From CS4-C045 sp963844115 (GTDB taxonomy: Bacteria; Planctomycetota; Planctomycetia; Pirellulales; UBA7805): a stretch of 64,000 bases of DNA. Positions within the stretch are counted from its first letter, which is position 1. The number at the start of each line of letters is the position of its first letter. This document shows, in pieces, positions 22,971 through 31,000 of this stretch. The notes under the pieces were generated by a model. The model was not told where the DNA came from, made no database searches, and worked only from the letters and a program-made list of their open reading frames with translations. The stretch is taken from NCBI GenBank assembly GCA_963844115.1, contig CAWJNN010000023.1:111858-175857 (forward strand), written 5' to 3'. Both the position numbers and the translations under genes were made by a program.

Positions 22971-23877
22971 TTAGGGCTCGCAAGCCAACCGTAGTCCGAC
23001 GAAGTCCGCATCGACGTAGCCCCACTTGGTCTTCGGTTCGTTCGGATAATTGGCGTTCCAGACATTCTGGTCTTCGATACTGCGATGGCTACCGGTGATT
23101 TCGTCCGCAGGCGTGCGAAAGTGACCTCCCGCGCAACCCGCTCTTCACCGGTGTCTGTGACCCACTCCGCGACATTCCCTAACATATCATAAATGCCCAA
23201 CGCGTTCGGCTGCTTGGATCCCAGCGGCATGGCGCGGTTGAAAAACGTTTTTTCGTCGCGACTATTTCCGGCATGCCAGGCGATTGCGTCGAGCGCGTCG
23301 CCTGCAAGCTTTGCCTCCAATTGTCCACCGCCCTTTTCGAAGGCGAAATTCCACTCCTCATTCGTTGGCAGGCGATACTTCCTGCCCGTCTGTTCGCTGA
23401 GCCACTCGCAATAGCGCATAGCGGACAGGCGGGACAGTCCCAACGCGGGCTGATTTTCGCGGCCCCATCCTCGATAGATGCTCTTTACGTCGTGCGGCAG
23501 GCTGGGCCCGCTTCGGCATTGATCAGAACGACCGCCTTTTTTTCCGACACGTCTTCGCACAATGCCCAATACGCAAACGCGTTCCAACTCACTTCGCGCT
23601 TGCCTAGATAAAACGTCTCGATTCCTTGTTTGTCGTCACCGGGAACCAACACCATTTCAAACTCGACGAGCGACTTCGGGATGGTTTCCGTGTAGCTTTC
23701 CACAAGTGCCTCGTCGTTCGTGGCTTTGTCTTCCGTGTCCTTCGCCCGCTCGTCATCCGGCTTGTCCGTCCGATCCGACGCGTCCGGCTGGACCGGAGGT
23801 TGCTTCCGTTTACAGCCTGCTACAGGCAGAAGAGTCAGACTACTTATAATCAGAAAGATGAAGATGCGATGGAGCAA
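22971..23877 (-). CDS. Formylglycine-generating-enzyme-like lipoprotein, two frameshifts
   Basis: About 302 residues when joined. A TTG start at 23877 is proposed because it gives a lipoprotein signal (LLPVAGC); an in-frame ATG at 24009 would overlap the divergent ApbE gene. The SUMF1/FGE fold is seen in MVLVPGDDKQGIETFYLGKREVSWNAFAYW, LSRLSAMRYCEWLSEQTGRKYRLPTNEEW, IYDMLGNVAEWVTD and the C-terminal DADFVGLRLACEP. Frames change near 23510 and near 23130. In this planctomycete family most members lack the copper-site cysteines of true FGE, and only one Cys is visible in the last segment, so catalytic FGE activity is doubtful. Confidence 0.75.
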
Positions 23878-24022
23878 AATCGTTTCGCTGTTGGGGTTGA
23901 GCGGTCTGCTGAGCGGCGTGCTGATCGGCGCCGCGGTGTTCAAAGATGCGCGAGCCCGATACCAGATCGGAATTCGCGTCTGGCAGCGATACGTCATCGT
24001 CGGTGCCAATGAGCGAGTATAG
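23858..24022 (+). CDS. Possible small membrane protein before ApbE
   Basis: 54 codons from ATG 23858: a basic start (MKMRWSK), one hydrophobic helix (IVSLLGLSGLLSGVLIGAAVF) and a basic tail. Its stop overlaps the ATG of the ApbE gene (24009). It could be a separate membrane peptide or the export signal of ApbE separated by a frameshift. It overlaps the proposed start of the divergent lipoprotein by 20 bases, which lowers confidence in both starts. Confidence 0.35.
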   Translation: MKMRWSKIVSLLGLSGLLSGVLIGAAVFKDARARYQIGIRVWQRYVIVGANERV

Positions 24023-24881
24023 CTTCACTCAACTTCATATGGCTATGCCCGTGCATTTGACCGTGTGGTCGTCGAGCAAAAATCAAGCGCAGGTTGCGTG
24101 TAAAGCCGCCTTTCGCCGGATCACCGCGCTGGAGTCAATTCTGAGCGACTACGACGAACGTAGCGAGTTGATGCAGGTTGGTCAGCGAGCAGCCAGCGGC
24201 CCAATTTCGACAAGCCGCGAACTGACCCTAATCCTGGAGAAGGCAAAAGCTCAATCGGAAGCGACCCACGGCGCCTTCGATCCGACCGCCGGTCCCGTAA
24301 TACGCCTTTGGAGAACGGCCCGCGAAAACGGTCAACTGCCAGCACCTGAAAGACACGCAGCCGCGATGAAACTGCTGGGGACGGATAAAGTGCTCGTCGA
24401 TCGCGCGAACCAGACCGTCGAATTGTTAGTGCCCGGAATGTCACTCGATCTTGGCGGCATTGCGAAAGGCTTTATCGGAGACGAAGTCATGCACGTCTTA
24501 CGGCGACATGGTTTGCCGAACGCACGCTATCGGGCCGGTGGCGATATCGTGCTGGGGGATGCGCCGCCGGGCCGAGATGGTTGGCTGGTCGATTTACCAC
24601 AACTCCCGGATCTTGTCCTAGCCAACTGCGGCGTCTCCGTTTCCGGGGATACGATGCAGTTCGTCGAAATCGACGGTAAGCGGTATTCGCACGTCATTGA
24701 CCCACGAACCGGAATGGGTGTGACGTCGCGCAAAATGGCCGTCGTGGTTGCGCCGACGGGAATGGAAAGCGATGCGCTCGCCACCGCCGGGTGTGTCATG
24801 CCGCGGGCGGAATTCGAGCAGCTGACAATAGCGCTTCGAGGTGTGCGCGCATGGATTATGGACGCGTCCGATGGCGAGTAA
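24009..24881 (+). CDS. apbE: ApbE-family FAD:protein FMN transferase
   Basis: 290 residues from ATG 24009. Family segments are visible in order: MAMPVHLTVW, LESILSDYDERSEL, GAFDPTAGPVIRLWR, MSLDLGGIAKGFIGDEV, ARYRAGGDIVLGD, HVIDPRTGMGV and SDALATAGCVM. ApbE attaches FMN to Thr/Ser of redox membrane proteins or acts as an FAD hydrolase. Most relatives are exported lipoproteins. Here the export signal would have to come from the small frame directly upstream, so a start error is possible. No flavinylation target was recognised in the window. Confidence 0.85.
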   Translation: MSEYSFTQLHMAMPVHLTVWSSSKNQAQVACKAAFRRITALESILSDYDERSELMQVGQRAASGPISTSRELTLILEKAKAQSEATHGAFDPTAGPVIRLWRTARENGQLPAPERHAAAMKLLGTDKVLVDRANQTVELLVPGMSLDLGGIAKGFIGDEVMHVLRRHGLPNARYRAGGDIVLGDAPPGRDGWLVDLPQLPDLVLANCGVSVSGDTMQFVEIDGKRYSHVIDPRTGMGVTSRKMAVVVAPTGMESDALATAGCVMPRAEFEQLTIALRGVRAWIMDASDGE

Positions 24882-25076
24882 TCAACACACCAACAGCGGC
24901 AGCGAGGGAAGCGAATAGGACGGCAGCCATGCAAAAGTGAACAGCGCGGGGTGCCACGCAGGGAAAGTGTCGCCGCCGTGATCGCGGTTCGAGGAAGGAA
25001 CGGAGTAGCCGATTCTCGCCGGCGCTGCGGATTAGGGCCGATCCTCGCTGGCCCCGCGGGTAGGTCGGACCCTAGA

Positions 25077-25106
25077 GTGACAGTGCCGCTCAAGCTGGGC
25101 TATAAT
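25077..25106 (+). promoter_or_regulatory. Sigma70-type promoter
   Basis: GTGACA at 25077-25082, an 18-base spacer, and a perfect TATAAT at 25101-25106, 60 bases before the start of the oxidoreductase gene. Confidence 0.6.
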
Positions 25107-25165
25107 CGCGAACGTGGCGAGAACCGTCAGGTTCTAACGTTTTCCAATCGCAAAAGGAGCCGTTC

Positions 25166-26503
25166 GTGTCGTCCATCAACAACGAATCAACACGCAGAAC
25201 CTTTCTCAAAACGTCAGCGATTGCAGGTGCGGCCCTGGCGGCGCCGGCGCTGATCTCACGACCCGCTGGGGCGGCCGACGATGAAACGATTCGACTGGGA
25301 TTAGTCGGCTGCGGCGGCCGCGGTACCGGTGCGGTGTTTGATGCTTTCCGATCGTCCGCCAACGTCAAGATCGTGGCCATGGCTGATTTAGTCCCCGAAC
25401 GACTAAACAGTTCGCGACAGAATATAAAGAAAGACTGGGGCGAAAAAGGAAATTACGCGGTAACCGACGACAACTGTTTTCTGGGTGTTGATGCTTACAA
25501 ACAGCTGTGTGCCCATCCCGACGTGGACGTGGTGATTCACACAACGCCACCGGGTCTGCGCCATCTGACGTTACGCGAGGCGGTTAAAAACGGTAAGCAC
25601 TCGTTTGTCGAAAAACCCGCATGCGTCGATCCGTTCAGCTATGGTCACGTGATTGAATCGGGAAGACAGGCGGACGAAAAGGGATTGGCGATTGTTTCCG
25701 GCACGCAGTACCGACGAGAGAACTCCTACCGTGAAGCGATCAAGCGCCTGCAAGACGGCGTGATTGGCGACATCGTGGGAGGCTTTGCTTACTATTGCAC
25801 GGGGACGTTGTGGCTGAACGGTACCGAAACGGATTGGAACAAGTGGGGTGGATTTGACGGGACCGAATACCAGATGCGCAATTGGCTGTATTTCAGTTGG
25901 CTTTCTGGCGATCACATTGCCGAACAGGCCGTTCACAATCTGGACGCGATCAACTGGGGATTCGGCGGACCGCCAGCGTCAGCCTATGGCAGCGGAGGTC
26001 GGCTCGTTCGCCGCGGCCGGAAGTATGGAAACATCTACGACCATTTTTCGATCGACTACGATTATCCCAGCGGTGCGCGAGTGTCGTTCAAATGCCGCCA
26101 GGTGAATGGAGCGGAAGGACGGGTCGAGAACCGCTTCGTCGGCACAAAAGGCACCCTGGATATTGTGCCGCAACCAGGCAATTCGACCGCGATTATTCGC
26201 GATACCAAAGGGAAAATCATGTGGGCGCACGACGGGCGTGCCGGTAATAACGCTCCGTATGTTCAAGAACATACCGACTTGATCGCTTCGATTCGCGCCG
26301 GACAGCCGATTCAGGAGATCCAGGAAGTCGCTGATTCGTCGTTAACCGCGGTCATCGGTCGTGAAGCGGCGTATAGTGGCCAGGAAGTCGCCTTCGATTG
26401 GGCCGCCAACAAGTCGCAATTGAAACTATCGCCGGACAGTATCACCGTGGCGTCTTACCCGGTTCGGGAAGTTCCCAGGCCCGGTACCTACAAGCTGGTT
26501 TAA
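25166..26503 (+). CDS. Gfo/Idh/MocA-family oxidoreductase with Tat signal
   Basis: 445 residues from GTG 25166 with AAAAGGAG upstream. The N-terminus is a twin-arginine signal (STRRTFLKTSAIAGAALAAPAL). The NAD(P)-binding fold follows (IRLGLVGCGGRGTGAV), then the family's EKP motif (SFVEKPACVDPF) and the C-terminal domain (SGDHIAEQAVHNLDAINW). Export by Tat implies folding with cofactor in the cytoplasm. Planctomycetes carry dozens of these and substrates are mostly unknown sugars. The TAA stop is the first three bases of a heptamer repeat. Confidence 0.9.
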   Translation: MSSINNESTRRTFLKTSAIAGAALAAPALISRPAGAADDETIRLGLVGCGGRGTGAVFDAFRSSANVKIVAMADLVPERLNSSRQNIKKDWGEKGNYAVTDDNCFLGVDAYKQLCAHPDVDVVIHTTPPGLRHLTLREAVKNGKHSFVEKPACVDPFSYGHVIESGRQADEKGLAIVSGTQYRRENSYREAIKRLQDGVIGDIVGGFAYYCTGTLWLNGTETDWNKWGGFDGTEYQMRNWLYFSWLSGDHIAEQAVHNLDAINWGFGGPPASAYGSGGRLVRRGRKYGNIYDHFSIDYDYPSGARVSFKCRQVNGAEGRVENRFVGTKGTLDIVPQPGNSTAIIRDTKGKIMWAHDGRAGNNAPYVQEHTDLIASIRAGQPIQEIQEVADSSLTAVIGREAAYSGQEVAFDWAANKSQLKLSPDSITVASYPVREVPRPGTYKLV

Positions 26504-26542
26504 TCGGTAATCGGTAATCGGTTTTTGCTAGTCGGCAATCAG
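26501..26542 (+). repeat. Heptamer repeat TAATCGG starting with the stop codon
   Basis: Three exact TAATCGG units (26501-26521) followed by decayed units TTTTTGC, TAGTCGG and CAATCAG. The stop codon TAA at 26501-26503 is the start of unit 1. Confidence 0.85.
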
Positions 26543-26611
26543 AATTCGCGGCCTTTTCATCCCTGCTGTCCCTTCCGTCTTTTAGGTCCCTTCTGATACT
26601 GCGGCAGTTCC

Positions 26612-27583
26612 ATGCCATCTCCGAAACCGCGCATCGTCGTACTGGACGGATACACCTTGAATCCGGGCGATCTCAGCTGGGCCGGTCTGGAAAGTCTGGG
26701 CGACTGTTCGATCTTCGATCGAACTTTGCCCGAACAGATTGACGAGCGTGCGGCAGCCGCCCACATCGTGTTGACCAACAAGTCACCGCTGTCGCGCGGG
26801 ACGATCGCTTCCCTGGCGGATCTGGAATACATTGGGGTCCTGGCGACCGGGTACGACATCGTCGATGTCGATGCGGCACGCGAACGCTCGATTCCGGTGA
26901 CCAATGTACCCAGCTACGGAACGCGTTCGGTGTCGCAGATGGTATTTGCCCATGTGCTGAACCTGACCCAGCACGTCGGTCAACACGCCGCTGGAGTTCG
27001 GAAGAACCGCTGGAGCGAAGCGTCGGATTGGTGTTTCTGGGACTTTCCGCTCTACGAACTGGACGGTTTGACGATGGGAGTGGTCGGGATGGGTCGCATC
27101 GGGCGCGCCACGGCGGAAATCGCGCGCGCGTTTGGAATGGATGTCCTGGCCCATAATTCCAGACCCCTGCCGGCAACCGAAGACTTTCGGACGGTCGATT
27201 TGCAGACGCTGTTCCGCGAAAGCGACATCGTCAGTTTGCATTGCCCGCTAACTCCCGAGACACGACACATTGTCAATCAAGAGACGCTGGCCCTTATGAA
27301 GTCGACCGCGTTCTTGATCAATACCAGCCGCGGACCGCTGGTGGACGAGACCGCTCTGGCGGCGGCGTTGAACGAGGGCCAGCTGGCCGGTGCGGGTCTG
27401 GATGTTTTGTCCGTCGAACCGCCGCCGGCGGATCATCAATTGTTCTTGGCAAAAAACTGTTACATCACGCCGCATATCGCATGGGCTACCCAATCTTCCC
27501 GCCGTAGGTTGTTGGGAGCCGCCGTTGAAAACGTCGCCGCATTCTTGCGCGGAGGTCTGGTCAACGTCGTAAATGCGTCGTAA
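26612..27583 (+). CDS. D-2-hydroxyacid dehydrogenase (glycerate dehydrogenase-like)
   Basis: 323 residues. NAD-binding loop GMGRIGR is near 157-163, catalytic Arg in NTSRGPLVDE, Glu in LDVLSVEPPP, and His in ITPHIAWAT near 289. Length and motifs fit the HprA/glycerate dehydrogenase branch, which interconverts hydroxypyruvate or another 2-keto acid with a D-2-hydroxy acid. It may be cotranscribed with the upstream oxidoreductase, about 110 bases away. Its 3' end (coding VNVVNAS) resembles the unit of the array that follows. Confidence 0.9.
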   Translation: MPSPKPRIVVLDGYTLNPGDLSWAGLESLGDCSIFDRTLPEQIDERAAAAHIVLTNKSPLSRGTIASLADLEYIGVLATGYDIVDVDAARERSIPVTNVPSYGTRSVSQMVFAHVLNLTQHVGQHAAGVRKNRWSEASDWCFWDFPLYELDGLTMGVVGMGRIGRATAEIARAFGMDVLAHNSRPLPATEDFRTVDLQTLFRESDIVSLHCPLTPETRHIVNQETLALMKSTAFLINTSRGPLVDETALAAALNEGQLAGAGLDVLSVEPPPADHQLFLAKNCYITPHIAWATQSSRRRLLGAAVENVAAFLRGGLVNVVNAS

Positions 27584-27660
27584 ATGCATTGTGACGATCA
27601 ACGTCGTAACGGATTGTGACGATCAACGTCGTAACGGATTGTGACGATCAACGTCCTAGA
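27570..27660 (+). repeat. 25-bp tandem repeat at a gene end
   Basis: Two full and one partial copy of a 25-base unit (ATTGTGACGATCAACGTCG..) begin directly after the TAA at 27581-27583. The unit shares GTCAACGTCGTAA with the last codons of the dehydrogenase, so the array may have grown by copying the gene's end. Confidence 0.85.
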
Positions 27661-27928
27661 TACTTAGATACATTGTGAAGGCTGATGCGTCGCGCCTTCT
27701 CGGTCGCCCGCCGCGGTCACATATCCTCTCAGCAGGATCCGCCGCAGGTTTGCGAACCCGCATTGGTGATGGCCCGCCGCCTCTCCGGCGATTCGTCGAC
27801 CGGTAGTTGCTCGAAAACGCAGCGGCAAACTGTCATTTTCACGAATACGCTCATACCGCTGTGCGGGCACGCACATCCCGCAAGTCGCAATTGCGGAATG
27901 GTTTAGGCCGGTACGATCGCTTGTTTTT
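27661..27928. other. Spacer before the DUF1549/1553 gene
   Basis: Apart from the possible small cysteine-rich gene on the minus strand at 27729-27854 nothing else was recognised. Longer frames on both strands here have no family features. Confidence 0.5.
27729..27854 (-). CDS. Possible 41-residue cysteine-rich protein
   Basis: Starts at ATG 27854 (MSVFVKMTVCRCVFEQ) or ATG 27836 and ends TCGGSC before TGA 27729-27731. Four cysteines are arranged as CxC near the start and CxxxC at the very end. This recalls the spacing of small bacterioferritin-associated-ferredoxin-type 2Fe-2S or zinc proteins, but the match is loose. It stands alone between two plus-strand genes. Confidence 0.35.
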   Translation of the reverse strand: MSVFVKMTVCRCVFEQLPVDESPERRRAITNAGSQTCGGSC

Positions 27929-27949
27929 GTGACCATTTTAGATTATAAA
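27921..27949 (+). promoter_or_regulatory. Candidate sigma70-type promoter
   Basis: TTGTTT at 27921-27926, a 17-base spacer, and TATAAA at 27944-27949, 78 bases before the start at 28028. Confidence 0.4.
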
Positions 27950-28027
27950 GTGAGTTTGTGTGAGAAGACGGTCCCACCTACCACGGTCGCCCCGCGGCTC
28001 CCTCCCTTTTTCACGTTGGCGTCATTC

Positions 28028-31000
28028 ATGAATAGATCGCTTCGTAAGATTGTCGAGTTGTGCGCAGGGGCATGTTTCGCGTTGGCCGTAGTTCTGGTTG
28101 GTACGGCGGTCGCGGACGAAGCAAAGCCTGAACCGGCGCAAAATACGATCAGCTTTTACAAGGATATTCGCCCGATTCTCCAGGCTAATTGCCACGGCTG
28201 TCACCAGCCGGCGAAGGCCAAAGGCGAATACGTCATGACGTCCTTCGATCGGCTGCTCAGCGGTGGCGAGTCGGGCGATCCAGTGATTGTGGCTGGGAAG
28301 CCTGACGAGAGTACCCTGGTCGAGTACATCACTCCGGTTGACGGTTCGGCAGAAATGCCCAAAGACGCCAAGCCGTTGGCGGCCGTGGACATCGATAAAA
28401 TTCGTCGCTGGATAGCCGAAGGTGCTGTTAATGACACACCCGAGAGCGCCAAACAGCGATACGATATGGACAACCCGCCGGTCTACCTTCGACCGCCGGT
28501 CATCGCGTCGCTGGACTATTCACCCGACGGCCAACTATTGGCAGTTGCTGGTTTTCACGAAGTCCTGTTGATGAAACCAGACGGCTCCCAGCGGGTCGGT
28601 CGGCTGGTGGGTGTTTCCGAGCGGATCCAATCGGTGCGCTTTTCGCCGGACGGAGCGAGATTGGCCGTCACCGGAGGCTTGCCCGCGAGGATGGGCGAAG
28701 TGCAGATTTGGGATGTGGCGACAAAGGAATTGTTGCTCTCGGTGTCACTTACGTACGACACCGTCTATGGTGCTCGCTGGTCGCCTGACGGCAAGGTCGT
28801 CTCGGTCGGTTGTGCCGACCAAACCGTGCGCGCCATCGATGCAAAGTCGGGTGAACAGGTCTTCTTCAGCGGAGCACACGATGACTGGGCGTTGGACACG
28901 GTGTTTTCGACGGGGGGAGATCATTTGATTTCCGTCGGTCGTGACATGACGACCAAACTATACCAATTTACCGAACAGCGGTTTGTCGACAACATCACGT
29001 CCATCACGCCTGGTGCTCTCAAGGGCGGAATTCTCACGGTGGCTCGTCATCCGCAGCGAGACGAAATCGTCATTGGCGGGTCGGACGGAATTCCGAAGGT
29101 CTATCGAATCTTTCGGAAGACGAATCGCGTGATCGGCGACGACGCGAATGTGATCCGTGTCTTGCCGGCAATGAAGGGTCGAGTGAACAGCGTTGCGGTC
29201 AGCCAGGACGGTTCGCTGATCGCCGCCGGCAGCAGCCTGGACGGCGCCGGCCAGATTCATGTTTACGCGTACGACTTTGACGGTACCCTGCCCGACGACG
29301 TCAAAAAGATCATGGAGAAAACCGTCAGCGCGCGATCCGCAGCCGAAAACAAGAGAATCGAGGAGTACAAAACAAAAGACACAAAGTTGATTGCGAAAAC
29401 CGAGTTGCCGGAAACCGCGATCTATGCGGTCGGATTTCATCCCGATGGCAAAACGGTGGCGGCTGCGGGAACGGATGGACTGGTTCGCTTGATTGATACG
29501 CAGACCGGCGAGATCACAAAGAGTTTTCTAGCGGCTCCCGTGGACTCGTCGAAAACGGAGGTGGCTGAGCAGAAATCGGCGAACATTAATTTTATTCGCG
29601 ATGTGAATCCGGTGATGTCGCGTCTCGGCTGCAACCAGGGCACTTGCCACGGATCACGGGATGGCCAGAACGGCTTTAAGCTGTCGCTGCGTGGTTACGA
29701 TGCGGTGTTTGACGTACGCGCCCTGTTGGATGATCACGGAGCGCACCGCGTGAATTTCGCTTCGCCCGACGATAGCCTGATGCTGCTGAAAGCTTCGGGC
29801 GCCGTGCCGCACGAAGGTGGCCAGTTGGTCCAACGCGACGATCCCTACTATCGGCTGATTCGCGGTTGGATCGCCGGGAGTGCTCGACTCGATCTTGATA
29901 CGCCTCGCGTAACTTCCATCGAGGTCACGCCCAAGAATCCGGTGCTACAGAAACCTGGACAGCGTCAGTCCTTAAAGGTTGTTGCCACGTATGCGGACGG
30001 TGCTACGCGTGACGTCACGCAAGAGACGTTTCTGACTAGCGGCGACGCAGAAGTTGCGACCGCCGAAGAACGCGGGACCTTGGTCGCGATTCGTCGAGGA
30101 GAAGCTCCGGTCTTGGCTCGGTACGTAGGCGCTTACGCCGCGACCACATTGACGGTCATGGGTGATCGCGAAGAATTTCAATGGGAGCAGCCGCCCGTTT
30201 GGGGTCGGATCGACGAGCTGGTGGCGGACAAATGGAAACGGATGAAGATTCTTCCCTCCGAGCTGACCGCCGACGCCGAATTTGTTCGCCGGGTTTTTCT
30301 CGATCTGCAAGGTCTTCCACCCACGCCCGAAGAAGTCCAGGCCTTTTTGGACGATCCTCGCGATTCGCAAGTGAAACGCGACGAACTGGTTGATCATTTG
30401 GTGGGCAGCGACGGATTTGTTGAATACTGGACCAACAAGTGGGCAGACCTGTTACAAGTGAACAGCAAATTCCTGGGCAAACAGGGTGCGGTGGCGTTTC
30501 GCGACTGGATTCGCAAGGAAGTCCAGAATAATACGCCGTACGACGATTTTGCTCGCAGTATTCTCACGGCGGATGGCTCGAACCGGGAAAACCCGGCAGC
30601 CTCGTACTACAAGGTGCTGCGAGAACCTGTCGACATCATGGAGAACACGACGCACCTGTTTCTGGCGATCCGATTCAACTGCAACAAATGCCACGATCAC
30701 CCCTTCGAACGTTGGACGCAGGATCAGTATTACACGACCGCCGCCTACTTCGCGCAGGTCGATCTCAAGCCAGATCCCGCCAGTGGTAAGAGGACGATCG
30801 GCGGCACGGCGGTTGAGGGAGCCAAGCCGCTGTACGAACTGGTACTGGACAAGCAAGAGGGCGATGTGGTTCACGACCGGACCAAGGCGATTGCCCCGCC
30901 GCAGTTCCCGTTCGAGGCCCATCATGAGGTCGGAGAAAATGCGACGCGTCGTCAGCAAATGGCCGCCTGGATTACGTCGGACGACAATCCCTATTTCGCG

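Noticed and set aside
22289..23587. 432-codon minus-strand frame joining FGE-like and YceI sequence
   Set aside because: The FGE C-terminal motif (DFVGLRLACEP) lies in another frame, and YceI has its own lipoprotein start at 22951. The fusion is made by a frameshift.
27685..27906. 73-codon plus-strand frame and 90-codon minus-strand frame in the spacer
   Set aside because: Neither has recognisable features. The shorter minus-strand cysteine-rich frame at 27729-27854 is the better candidate.
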